Below are positions 41,196 to 50,800 of a stretch of 60,024 nt of DNA, one piece after another. A program made the translations under genes and the position numbers. Under the pieces are notes generated by a model, which saw only the letters and a list, made by a program, of their open reading frames with translations, was not told the DNA's origin and searched no databases. Origin of the DNA: Bacillota bacterium (GTDB lineage Bacteria > Bacillota > Clostridia > Saccharofermentanales > Fastidiosipilaceae); the NCBI GenBank assembly GCA_023388435.1, contig JAEWGG010000015.1:1-60024 (forward strand), given 5' to 3'. The number at the start of each line of letters is the position of its first letter. Position 1 is the stretch's first letter.

Positions 41196-43990
41196 CCCCG
41201 CTCCTCCTTTCCTTTCCTACGCCTGTTATTGGGCTCAAAAGTCCGAATACCCTTCGCGCCTCCACCACGTGCAGGCTCCGCCGCAACCTGCCCCTGGAAA
41301 CGCCCCCTGGACCACTGTGGAAGTCCGGCACCAGAGGGCTGAATCCTCTGTTTCTGGGCGTTCTTCTGCCGTCCACTGCGCCCAGAGTTCCGCTCCGCTG
41401 CAGGGCTGGCTGACGGGCCAGAGCCCTGTGCTCCCGCCGTCAGCAGCTGGCAGACCCAGTCCGTCAATTCCTCTACACTCTGTGGTTTTTCCTGCCAGAG
41501 CTCCGCCCTCTGACCGCGACTCTGACAGGCGGAATAGGCCGCCTCCGAGAGGCAGATCAGCGGGCAGTGACCCGGCCAGTCCAGGCGCCGCTCCTCCACC
41601 AGATTCCAAAAGGCGTGGGCCGCCGCAGGGCTCGCCATAACAAGGGCGTCCATCTCCGGGAGGAGGCCAGGAATCGCCGCCTCAGCCGCCTCGTTGTACA
41701 CGCTCTCGTAGGCCACCAGCTCACAGTAGTCGAGATCGTAAAGCTTCATGTACATACCCAGCATCGGCGAACCCAGCTGTCCGCGCACATAGACAAGGCA
41801 CTCGCGCTTGCCCAGGCGCTCCCCCAAGCCCTCGGCCAGGTGCTCCAGGTCAGCCACTGGCGGCACGAAGTCCGCCTCCAAACCCATGCTGCGGAGGGCT
41901 TCTAACGTCGACTGTCCATAGGCAGCAATCCGTGCCTTCCCCAAGCGCCGCAGGTCAAAATGCAGGGTCGCAAGCAGTTCCCGGAAGGCCAGCACCGCAG
42001 AACCGGAACTAAAGGCAAAGGTCACCTCTCCCCGCTCCAGAAGTCGCTCCCGTTCCAGCCGCCGCAGCAGGCGCCGGGCCTCCTGCTCACGCTGTCGGCT
42101 GAAGTCCGCCTCCTCCGGGTGGCGCACCAGCTCCAGGGCCAGCACCGCCGCCCCCTGCTGTTCCAACTGCCGCAGCAGGGCCTCTGTCTGGCTGTCCTGG
42201 GAACGGCTCTTGAGCAGTAACAGAGAACGTCCTTGCAAAAGACCAGGCAGGGGCCACCAGGAAAACTTTTCCAGCTGACTGAATGCCCGCCCAATTAACA
42301 GAACAGCGGGTGGAAGAAAGCGCTGCTGCACCGCATGGGCCGCCAGCTCGCTCAGGGCGCAGAGCAGCCGCCGCTGACCCGGCAGACCCGCCTGTTCCAC
42401 AAGCAGGGCCGGGGTGTCTGGGGCCTTGCCGGCAGACAGCAGCCCCTGGGCCAGTTCTGGCAGACAGGTAATGGGGTCGAAAAAGACGAGTGTCCCAGGC
42501 AGACCCGCAACATGCTGATAGGCCTGGCCTGCACTCTGCCCCCGGTCCAGGAAGTCCTGGATCCAGCGCGTCCCACTGAAGCTGTGCACGGACTCACTGA
42601 AGCCCGGCAGCGTCAGCGGGGCTCCCGCATAGGCCGCCGCCGCATGGAGCGTCGAGACTCCAGAACAAATCTGAATCGGAAGTTCCTGGGCCCGCAGGAG
42701 GGCCACCTCCTGGATAGCCGGGCCAAAAAACCAGGGATCCCCACTACAGATGCGCGTCACGCAGAGGCCCCGCCTGGCCGCAGCAGCCATCTGGGCCACC
42801 ACTTCATCCAGCTCCGCAGGACTCCTCAGCTCCTCCCGCAGCGGCAGGCGCAGGAGGCGGCCCCTGTAGTCGCACTGGGCCAGAAGCAGCTCCGACAGGG
42901 GGTTGTCATAAACCAGCAAATCCGCCCGCTGTAAGCGTTCTTGTGCCTCCGCCGTCAGGCTCCGCAGCAGGCCGGGCCCAATCCCCACGAAATGGATCTC
43001 TCCCAGCAGACTGCGCAGGCAGGCTTCAAGCAATTCCGCCCGCGGCTGGCGCTCACCAGGCAGGTTCAACTGCCGGTACAGAGGCTCGCGCCCCTGGGGT
43101 GCAGCGAGGGTATTCTCTGCAAAAAGCACGGTCTGGCCCCCAAGTTCCTCCCGCACATGCACCGCTGCCAGACGCCGCAGATCCTGACCTCCCCCCGTCA
43201 GACGGCGGGCCAGAGCCTGTTCCAACATGGCGTGCCCCCGCAGCTGGGGCTCCGTCTCAAAGGCCTCAAGGACGCGTTTTTGTTCCGCTGCAGCCGAGCG
43301 CAGGCCGACAAAAACCATCTGTCCCTGACCGGGGGCAGGGCAAAACAGTCGGAGGGAAAAGGGATAAAAGGACAGGCGTTTTTGCCTCTGGCTCAGACTC
43401 GAATGCTGGAGGTCCTGAGCCGCCAACACAGCCGCGGCATAGCGCCCCTGGCGCACCGCGTCCAGCAGCTCCTGTGGCGTCCCGCAGTCCTGGACGGGGA
43501 CCAGATCGGGGCGCAGGCGGCGCAGAATGGACTCCCGCCGCTCCCCGCGGAGGCCGACAAGGCTGCCCGCTTCCAGATCCTCCGCACTGCTACGCTCACT
43601 CGTCACCAATATATCCCGGGCGTCATTGCGCGGCAGAAAACAGGTCAGTTCCAGATCTTTAGGCAGCTGAAAGGGCAGGTTCTGCAACTCTTCAAGAAAG
43701 AAGTCGATCTCCCCCTCACGCAGGGACTGGACCAGCAACTGCAGGTCGTCGTGCAGGCGCTGCTCCTGACTCATGCGCGAGCTGGACTGGGAGCGCTGAT
43801 AGCGCAGTTCCCGAGCCTCACGGAAATCGCCCACCGTCACCAGGCGATACTGAAACTGTGGATCCAGCTCCTGGCAGAATTCCAGAGCGGCCTGTGTCTT
43901 GGCCAGGGGCAGGAGCTCATCCCGTGTGCCCAGACGCAGGAGGGCCTGACCATAGTTGTAGTTTAGTTTGACTCCACGTAGTTCCGCCAT
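41192..43990 (-). CDS. HemC-CobA-HemD triple fusion with a degenerate HemC domain
   Basis: A 932-residue protein. About 1-310 resembles porphobilinogen deaminase (HemC): LRLGTRDELLPLAKTQAA, AGSLVGLRGERRESILRRLRPDL, PAPGQGQM. The catalytic KD of VHSxKDxP is QN (residues 103-104), and the cofactor Cys of EGGCQVP is Gly268. About 335-595 is a uroporphyrinogen methyltransferase fold (CobA): FVGIGPGLLRSLT, CSGDPWFFG, AAAAYAGAPLTLPG, GTLVFFDPITCLPELA. About 600-860 is HemD-like: TFAFSSGSAVLAFRELL, YVRGQLGSPML. A basic Ser/Arg/Gln-rich tail of about 75 residues follows. HemC and HemD fusions to CobA are known in clostridia; all three together with a disabled HemC is odd. Its role is unclear. Confidence 0.75.
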   Translation of the reverse strand: MAELRGVKLNYNYGQALLRLGTRDELLPLAKTQAALEFCQELDPQFQYRLVTVGDFREARELRYQRSQSSSRMSQEQRLHDDLQLLVQSLREGEIDFFLEELQNLPFQLPKDLELTCFLPRNDARDILVTSERSSAEDLEAGSLVGLRGERRESILRRLRPDLVPVQDCGTPQELLDAVRQGRYAAAVLAAQDLQHSSLSQRQKRLSFYPFSLRLFCPAPGQGQMVFVGLRSAAAEQKRVLEAFETEPQLRGHAMLEQALARRLTGGGQDLRRLAAVHVREELGGQTVLFAENTLAAPQGREPLYRQLNLPGERQPRAELLEACLRSLLGEIHFVGIGPGLLRSLTAEAQERLQRADLLVYDNPLSELLLAQCDYRGRLLRLPLREELRSPAELDEVVAQMAAAARRGLCVTRICSGDPWFFGPAIQEVALLRAQELPIQICSGVSTLHAAAAYAGAPLTLPGFSESVHSFSGTRWIQDFLDRGQSAGQAYQHVAGLPGTLVFFDPITCLPELAQGLLSAGKAPDTPALLVEQAGLPGQRRLLCALSELAAHAVQQRFLPPAVLLIGRAFSQLEKFSWWPLPGLLQGRSLLLLKSRSQDSQTEALLRQLEQQGAAVLALELVRHPEEADFSRQREQEARRLLRRLERERLLERGEVTFAFSSGSAVLAFRELLATLHFDLRRLGKARIAAYGQSTLEALRSMGLEADFVPPVADLEHLAEGLGERLGKRECLVYVRGQLGSPMLGMYMKLYDLDYCELVAYESVYNEAAEAAIPGLLPEMDALVMASPAAAHAFWNLVEERRLDWPGHCPLICLSEAAYSACQSRGQRAELWQEKPQSVEELTDWVCQLLTAGAQGSGPSASPAAERNSGRSGRQKNAQKQRIQPSGAGLPQWSRGRFQGQVAAEPARGGGAKGIRTFEPNNRRRKGKEERG

Positions 43991-44112
43991 CTCGTTCTCC
44001 AGTGAAAAGTCCCGCCTCCGCGCTTTTCTCCCGCCCTCGCTCAGGTGGCGGACCGCTGCGGAGAAAGCTGTTCCACACTCAGACCCCTGTCAGCTACAGA
44101 CTTTTGCCACCC

Positions 44113-45420
44113 TCAGTTCCCCGCCATCAGCTCGTCACGCGACTGGTCGGCATAGAGTTCCAGCAGGCGGGGCAGGAAGTCCTGCAGGCTCAAAAAGTCC
44201 TCGATGCAGAGGTATTCATAACGGCCGTGAAAATTATTGCCGCCCGTATAGAGATTGGGGCAGGGCAGGCCCTTAAACGAGAGCTGACAGCCATCGGTGC
44301 CGCCACGAATCGGACGCACGATGGGCTGGATGCCACAGTCCTCCATGGCCTGGCGGGCCAAGTCCATAAGCGCCGGATACCGTTCAATGACCTCGTACAT
44401 ATTGTAATACTGGTCCTCAATTTGGCAGCTGAAGCGGGGACTGTCCAGGGTCTCATTAAAGTGCTGGACCAGGCTCTCTATCTGATTTTTACGGCGCTGA
44501 AAGAGGGCCTTGTCGAAGTCCCGAATAATATAGTGAAGCTGGGCCTCCTCCACACCCCCCTGCAGGCTGCTCAGATGGAAAAAGCCCTCTCGCCCCTCCG
44601 TATCTGCAGGACTCTCGCCCTCAGGCATAGCCGAGATAAAGGCTGCCGCCAGCATGGCGGCATTGACCATCTGGCCCTTGGCTGTCCCGGGATGGACGCT
44701 GCGCCCCTGAATATGAATCTGGGCGGAGGCGGCGTTGAAGGTTTCGTTCTCCAATTCGCCCAGCGGCCCGCCGTCAATGGTATAGGCCAGGTCAGCAGCA
44801 AAGCGCTCCACATCAAAAAGCCAGGCCCCGCGGCCGATTTCCTCGTCGGGGGTAAAGCAGACTGCCACCGCCCCGTGGCGCAGTTCCGGCCTCCGCTGCA
44901 ACTGCTCCAAAAGCCCCATGATCGCCGCAATCCCAGCCTTGTCATCAGCCCCCAGGAGCGTATCTCCCGAGGTGGTCACCAGGTGCTTGCCGCGAAGCTC
45001 TTTCAGCTGGGGAAAGGTCTCCTCATCCAGGCCGTAGAGCCCTTCGGGGTCGAGGCTCAAGCGCTGGCCCTGATAGAGCTGGACCCGCGGCCGAAGCCCC
45101 GCGTCACTGAGGTCAAGGGCCGTGTCCATGTGGGCGATAAAGCCAACTGTGGGCGCCTTCTCACATCCAGGACTGGCAGCCAGGCGGCCCATCACATAGC
45201 CGTTTTCATCAATCTGGGCCTCCAGGCCCAGGTCCTGCAAATCCGCCAGAAGACGGCGGGCCAGATCCCACTGCCCGCTGGAACTTGGACAGGTCTCGGA
45301 CTGCTCATCCGCCTGCGTGGCATAGCGGACATAGTCCAGAAAATAGCGCAGAGCTGGGGCCTCCAGCAGGTCCAGCCCCGCCTGGTCCAGACCTTGGGTA
45401 TCGATCATGTGCTGATTCAT
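44113..45420 (-). CDS. pepT: Peptidase T (tripeptide aminopeptidase, M20B)
   Basis: A 435-residue cytosolic dizinc exopeptidase removing N-terminal residues from tripeptides. FIAHMDTALDLS (about 93), LLGADDKAGIAAI (about 154), FTPDEEIGRGAW (about 188) and TIDGGPLGELENETFNAA (about 210) hold the zinc ligands and catalytic Glu; RPIRGGTDGCQLSFKGLP completes the PepT pattern. Length is close to E. coli PepT (408) with a slightly longer N-terminus. ATG 45420 has GGAGG six bases upstream. It is divergent from the next plus-strand gene. Functionally unrelated to the tetrapyrrole genes as far as can be seen. Confidence 0.94.
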   Translation of the reverse strand: MNQHMIDTQGLDQAGLDLLEAPALRYFLDYVRYATQADEQSETCPSSSGQWDLARRLLADLQDLGLEAQIDENGYVMGRLAASPGCEKAPTVGFIAHMDTALDLSDAGLRPRVQLYQGQRLSLDPEGLYGLDEETFPQLKELRGKHLVTTSGDTLLGADDKAGIAAIMGLLEQLQRRPELRHGAVAVCFTPDEEIGRGAWLFDVERFAADLAYTIDGGPLGELENETFNAASAQIHIQGRSVHPGTAKGQMVNAAMLAAAFISAMPEGESPADTEGREGFFHLSSLQGGVEEAQLHYIIRDFDKALFQRRKNQIESLVQHFNETLDSPRFSCQIEDQYYNMYEVIERYPALMDLARQAMEDCGIQPIVRPIRGGTDGCQLSFKGLPCPNLYTGGNNFHGRYEYLCIEDFLSLQDFLPRLLELYADQSRDELMAGN

Positions 45421-45508
45421 CGTCTGTCCTCCGAATTTTGTTATTCTTTATCCTAACATAGGAGGGCCTGACAAAACCCTATTGGGAAGCAAAGCTCCGC
45501 AGCTGCAT

Positions 45509-45516
45509 GATACAAT
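45509..45516 (+). promoter_or_regulatory. Promoter of the beta-lactamase-like gene
   Basis: TGATACAAT (extended -10, TACAAT at 45511-45516) on the plus strand, about 30 bases before the ATG at 45547. No clear -35. Confidence 0.45.
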
Positions 45517-45546
45517 TTCACATATAAATCCAATTTGAGGTGGCTT

Positions 45547-46659
45547 ATGAAACGTGTGCTCACGTATGTGGCAAGTCTACTGATTCTGCTTGTTTTATTC
45601 GTAGTCTTCTGCTTCTGGCTGGGTCTGGGACGGCGTCCTGCCCAGGACCCCGAGTCCTGGCTCGCCAGGCGACAGATTTTTGCCGCAGCGCCTAAGGAAA
45701 CAGCGGAGAAGAAGGCCGAGCTGACGACGGCAGAGACTCCCAAGGAGGAGGGCGGCGTGGAGGCCACGTCCGCTGAAGCGGCCACGACGGGCAGCACGGC
45801 GACAGAGGCTTCCAAGGCTACTGAGAAGAATACCGGGACAACAGCAAAGACCTCCGGGGCCACAGCGGCCCAGGCCAGCCAGGCCGAGCCCAAGCCTCAG
45901 CTCCCGGCGCTCAAAAAGAGTCTGGACGACATGCTGGGCGCTTTAGGTGGAGAATACAGCTACTATTTCTGCGATCTCAAGACAGGGCTGGAAATCCAGT
46001 CTGAGCAGTCAGCCCAACCCGCGGGCGGCCTGATCAATGCCGCCGTCATGGCCGCCACCTACGCTGCCGTAGAACGTGGTGAACTGGGGCTGGACAAGAC
46101 CTACACCGTTCCTGAATCCTACCTCTCAGCGGGCACGGGCAGCATCGCCTCAGGCTCTGAGCGCAGCTTCACTCTGCGCCAGTTGCTGGCGTATCTGATG
46201 AAAGACAGTGACAACAGCGCCGCCAATTACCTGGCCGATCAGGTGGGCGGACGCGAGGGTGTATCCCTCTACATGCAGCAGCTGGGCATGAAGCACGGAC
46301 ACATGGGCCGCGCCCTGGGCAGCCCTGCCAGAAGTCGGACGGAGGACAATCTGATGAGTGCGGCGGATATGGGCCTCCTCTACCGCAAGCTGGCATCTGG
46401 GGAGCTCTGCAGCGCCGAGGCCAGCCAGGAAATGCTGGGCCTGATGCACGGTTCGGACACTTCCCATCTCGGCTCCAAGCTGCCTTCTGGCCGGATCTAT
46501 AACAAGTCTGGCGTCCTTTCCAAGCTGCGCAACGAGGCCCTGCTCTACCAGGGCGACAAGTCCTTCATCCTGGTCTGCATGGTGAACGGGGCCGACAGTG
46601 AGAGCATTCAGGACTGCTACGCCCGCCTCGGCAAGGCCGTTTACGACCAGCTGCCCTAA
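45547..46659 (+). CDS. Membrane-anchored class A beta-lactamase homologue lacking the catalytic Ser and Lys
   Basis: A 370-residue protein: an N-terminal membrane anchor (about 5-27), a low-complexity Ala/Thr/Glu/Lys stalk (about 40-125), then a class A beta-lactamase fold. The SDN motif (221-223) and KSG for KTG (320-322) are intact. The SxxK motif, usually xASxIK, reads AGGLIN (159-164), so the nucleophilic Ser is Gly161 and the general-base Lys is Asn164. It cannot hydrolyse beta-lactams by the known mechanism. It may bind wall peptide, act as a receptor, or be a structural relative. The ATG at 45547 has GAGG upstream; an in-frame TTG four codons earlier is less likely. Extracellular by anchor topology. 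Confidence 0.82.
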   Translation: MKRVLTYVASLLILLVLFVVFCFWLGLGRRPAQDPESWLARRQIFAAAPKETAEKKAELTTAETPKEEGGVEATSAEAATTGSTATEASKATEKNTGTTAKTSGATAAQASQAEPKPQLPALKKSLDDMLGALGGEYSYYFCDLKTGLEIQSEQSAQPAGGLINAAVMAATYAAVERGELGLDKTYTVPESYLSAGTGSIASGSERSFTLRQLLAYLMKDSDNSAANYLADQVGGREGVSLYMQQLGMKHGHMGRALGSPARSRTEDNLMSAADMGLLYRKLASGELCSAEASQEMLGLMHGSDTSHLGSKLPSGRIYNKSGVLSKLRNEALLYQGDKSFILVCMVNGADSESIQDCYARLGKAVYDQLP

Positions 46660-46794
46660 CGACTACTGTACACAGCGGCCCGCCGGCCCTGGGCGACCCA
46701 TCGGCCACAGCGGCCGCCAGCCTTAGGTGACCTGCCAGACCCTGGCGCGGGGAGGCAGTGCAGTGCCGCAGATTGGATAAGAAGGAACGGTGTT

Positions 46795-47556
46795 ATGCAG
46801 CAAAAAACTCTGCTGGATATCTGTATTTTCGACCTGGACAGCACCCTCTGTCCACGTGAGGCTCCCGCGTCGGAGCGCACACTGGAACGTCTGCGAAACT
46901 GGCACGATACACACAAGCTGCACCTGGCCATCTGCTCCGGGAAGCCCCTGACTTATCTGAACGGTTTCGCCCGCCAAGTGGGTCTGGACCGCCTGCATCT
47001 CATTGCGGGAAATGGCGGCGAACTGCAACTGGGATCAGGCTTCCCGGCCATCTACCAGGAAGTCCTGGCCGATGATCCCGAAGCTCTGGAGCTGATGCAG
47101 GAAATCAAGGACTACATGCGTCAGAAGCACCCTACAGATGTCTGGATACAGGACAATCGTACAGGCGGGGCCGTATTCCCAGTCTACCCCCATCCTGAAC
47201 GCCCTTTTCGCGCCTTGGAGCACTGCGGGCGGATGGAGGAGGCGCTGGACCTTCTGAGTGCCGAAATCCAGGAGCGCTTTGGCGCGCGCTTGAACTGTCT
47301 GGATCTCTACCGCCACGAGGACTGCATCGACTTCGCCCAGCGGGGCACGGACAAGGGACGGGCCGTACAGCGCCTGCTCGACTTGCTGGGACTGAGCGCG
47401 GAACGTGCGGCCGCAGTGGGTGACGGGCCCAATGACCAGCCCATGCTCGACGCCGTCCGCCACAGCATCAGCATCGCCAATCCCCAGCACCAGCGCGTCT
47501 GGCGACGCGTCGCCACGATTGATGAGGCCCTGGACTGTCTGGCTGAACTTTTGTAA
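46795..47556 (+). CDS. HAD-superfamily phosphatase (subclass IIB)
   Basis: A 253-residue phosphatase. Motif I is DLDSTLCP (about 13-20, nucleophile Asp13), motif II AICSGKPLTYL, motif III Lys in GTDKGRAVQ (about 189), motif IV GDGPNDQPML (about 212). A cap domain lies between, as in Cof, mannosyl-3-phosphoglycerate and sucrose-6-phosphate phosphatases. Substrate unknown; probably a sugar phosphate or nucleotide. AAGGAA lies before the ATG, with a 135-base GC-rich gap to the upstream gene and a strong terminator after it. Confidence 0.88.
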   Translation: MQQKTLLDICIFDLDSTLCPREAPASERTLERLRNWHDTHKLHLAICSGKPLTYLNGFARQVGLDRLHLIAGNGGELQLGSGFPAIYQEVLADDPEALELMQEIKDYMRQKHPTDVWIQDNRTGGAVFPVYPHPERPFRALEHCGRMEEALDLLSAEIQERFGARLNCLDLYRHEDCIDFAQRGTDKGRAVQRLLDLLGLSAERAAAVGDGPNDQPMLDAVRHSISIANPQHQRVWRRVATIDEALDCLAELL

Positions 47557-47582
47557 GGTCTGGCCCCCAATATTGACCATTA

Positions 47583-47612
47583 GGCACGCACGATGCTGCG
47601 TGCCTTTTTTTT
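47583..47612 (+). terminator. Terminator after the HAD gene
   Basis: GGCACGCA, a short loop and TGCGTGCC (47583-47604), followed by eight T. A textbook rho-independent terminator, 26 bases after the stop. Confidence 0.92.
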
Positions 47613-47724
47613 ATGAAAAGCGGGCTATGCTCGCCATGTCCCCAGCCCCTTTCCCGCAGCTCGCCGCTACGCTCCGCTGAATCTGCGCTCATGTGTGCCT
47701 CGCATAGCGCCAGACATAGAAAAG

Positions 47725-47769
47725 CTCCCATTCCTCGGACTCCTATTTTCTGAGTCCAAGAAATGGGAG
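47725..47769 (-). terminator. Terminator of the giant surface-protein gene
   Basis: An 18-bp imperfect stem (47725-47742 with 47752-47769) 54 bases after the stop codon; on the minus strand GAGCTTTTCTAT follows. It faces the plus-strand terminator, insulating the two convergent units. Confidence 0.75.
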
Positions 47770-47822
47770 GTAGTTCACAACAGGGGGGGAGCCCCCTTTT
47801 ACATCAGCTCAACCGGTCGCGC

Positions 47823-50800
47823 CTAGTCCTCTTCCTGTGAGCGGCGCTTGATCGCCAGGAGGATGAACGACAGCATGATCAGTGTCAGCGCCAGGCCCGG
47901 CAGCGCGGCCTCACCCGTTCTCGGGATGGCCGTAGCCGTGGGGGGCAGAGGCTTCTGGCCCGTCTGCGTCGGCGCTGCTGTGGGAGCTGGTGTCGGCTGG
48001 ATCGCCGGCTTCTCAATGTGCACCTGCACCTGGCCTCTGATGCTTGAGCCATCGGGGAAGCGCAGTTCCACTTCCACCAACTGGGTCCAGGGACCTTCCT
48101 CACCCGGCTTGGTGTTGATCTCCGGATGAATTTCAACACGGACACCCTCAGGCAGGTCCTTACGGTTCACAACGAAATTCAACTTGTCTTCCGTGCTGAC
48201 CTCATGGCCGTAGGGGAAGGTCTGCTCCTGGAGATGGAGCTGGCCACCCTGGCCTTTTAGCCAGCTCTGAGCCTGTCCGCCAATGATTGCCTTAGCGGTG
48301 GCGCTCAGTACAGAACCGTCCGCGAAGATGACGCGGATCTCCACGCGCTGCTGGCGCTCAGCCTCAGTCCGCGGGCGGGTATTGATCTTGCCGTCCGCAT
48401 TATCAGGCGCGATGACTTCGATTCTTGCCGTCTTGGGCAGCTTCTGGAGCTGTTCGGGGAACAAGAAGCCCTCGTTGTCCCGCTCCGTCAGTTCCTGACC
48501 GTAGTCGAAGCTCTGGTCACGGGCCTTCAGCTCGCCGTTCTCCTTGACAAAAATCTCGGCCTCACTCAGCGCCCAGACCGTGATTTCACGCTCCAGACTG
48601 CTGCCGTCCGGGAAGCGGACTTCCACGATGGCGCTGTGCTTGCCAGGCTCCTGCAATTCGACAGGATTCTTATAGCGCACCGTCACCCCCTCAGGCAGGT
48701 CGACAGGATTGCCGTCCTTGTCCTTCAGCTGGATGCGGCCCACAGCGGCGGGGTCGCGGTCTGGGACGCCCCCCTCGGGGTAGTCACCCAGCACCGTGCC
48801 AACAGGCTGCTCAAAGCGCTCGGGATTCTCTTCCAGCGTGAAGCCTTCGCTGGCCGGACCAATCTTGGCCTTGGGCTGGGGCTCCTCACTCTGGAGGGTC
48901 GAGCCATCCGGGAAATGGATGGTCACGATGACGGACTGCTCACGCTCCTCCGGCTTGGAGGGACGGGTGTTGATTTCCGGGCTCACGCTGACGGTCGTCC
49001 CCTCAGGGAGATCCTTCTGCTGGCCGTCCTCAATGAAGCCGCGCAGTTTCTCGTCCGTCACAGGCTCGCCGTAGCGGAAGTCCTGATCCTGGGTCTTCAC
49101 CCCTGCGGGATTCTGCTTCAAGAAGGTCTCCGCGTCGCTGTTGACATGGACGGTAACAGGGACCTCGGCCGTGCTGCCATCCGGATAGGTGATGACCACG
49201 ATACCAGCCTTGTCCCCAGGTGTCGCCGTGTCGATCGGGTCCTTGAAGTCAAAGCGCGTACCCTCTGGGAAGAGGGGATTGCCGGATTCATCTGTCGTGA
49301 TGATGGCCGACTCCGCCTCTGTCGGTCCGGGCTTGCTGCCGCGGGGCACCTCGATCTTCCCATTGGCCTGCGGCTGGTAGTAGTCGCTGGCTGGACCAAT
49401 CTTGGCCCTGGCCGTCACCTTGCGCTCCGAGCCATCACTGAAGCGAACGGTCACCGTCACCTGCTGCTCACGCTCCGCAGGGGTCTGGGGCTTCGTATTG
49501 ACTGCGGGTTCAACCTCGACCGTCACGCCCGCGGGCAGCCTTTCAAAGTTCTTGATGAAGCCCTCGTGGTCTCTGGCCGTCAGCACCTGGCCATAGCCAA
49601 AGCTCTGATCCTGACCCTCAAGCTTGCCGTGCTCCTTCTCCCAAGTCGTGGCCTCATCCTCAATGGTGATGGTTACCGTGACATCCGTCTCGCTGCCGTC
49701 TGGGAAGCGGACCGTGACGGTGACCTCCTGCTCACCCGTCTTGCCGGTGTTCGGCTGCTCCTTGAAGCGGACGGTCGTGCCCGGAGGCAGGGGCTTGCCA
49801 TCGGCATCGTTGGGCCGGATGGTCTTGGCCGCATCCTTGTCCGTCGGAACAGAGCCGAAAGGCAGTACCAGGCCGTTGTCCGGGACGGGCTTGAAGCTCT
49901 CCGCCGCCGTCTTCACAGTCACTGGGACCGTCACCGTCTCCTGGCTGCCATCGGGATAGGTCAGCTGCACGCGGCCCGTATACTGGCCTGGCACCTTCGT
50001 GTCTATGCCATTCGGGTCGGAGACCAGCCTGGTCCCAGGAGGCAGGGTGCCCTCAGGATTTTCGCCGCCGTCTCTGTACTGGTTCGTAATCTGCTGGCCC
50101 AGGTCGGGCAGGTCCGCGCCGTAGGGCAGAACAAGCGGCTCCACCTGCGGCTCATAAGTCATCTTGTCCGAGTTCTGCAAGACGGTAATCGTCGTCTGCA
50201 CCGTCTCCGTAGAACCATCCGTATAGGTGATGGTATAGCTCACCTGCTGCGGAGTGCCCGACTGGTCCTCTGGATTGAAGTTGCTGTCCGCAGTCAGCTC
50301 CACATTCTGGATATCACTGGGCTCAAGATTCTTCGGCTGAGGCTTCGTAGCGTCGCTGATCGAGCGCTTCAGCTCCTCCAGACTGGGGCTCTGCTGGTAG
50401 CCCACGGTCAGGGCGGAGAGCTCGGGGTTAAAGGTGTCCGCCGCCGTGCGAATCGTCACCGCGATTGGCTCGGACTCCAGGCTCGAACCATCACTGAAGC
50501 GCAGCGTGGCCGTCACCGTCTGATTGTGGCCGCCGGCCTCCGGTCTGGTGTTCACCTCTGGGGCGATGCTCAGCGTCACCTGGCCCAGGTCGGAGATGTC
50601 CTCAATCATGGCCCGCTGATCCGCAGCCGTCAGACGCTGGCCGTAGTCGTAAGTCTGCGGCACTGCCGTCAGTTTGCTCTTGTTGTTCGTCCGCTTCCAG
50701 ATGTCGGCCTGGGACTCGACCAGCACGGTCGTCTCCACCTTGCCCACAGAGCCATCCTGGTAGTGGATCTCGATGTCCATGGTCTGGCCGTCCGGTGCGT

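Noticed and set aside
44002..45456. Plus-strand 484-codon frame opposite pepT.
   Set aside because: Fully antisense to a canonical peptidase T with all zinc ligands; no independent support.
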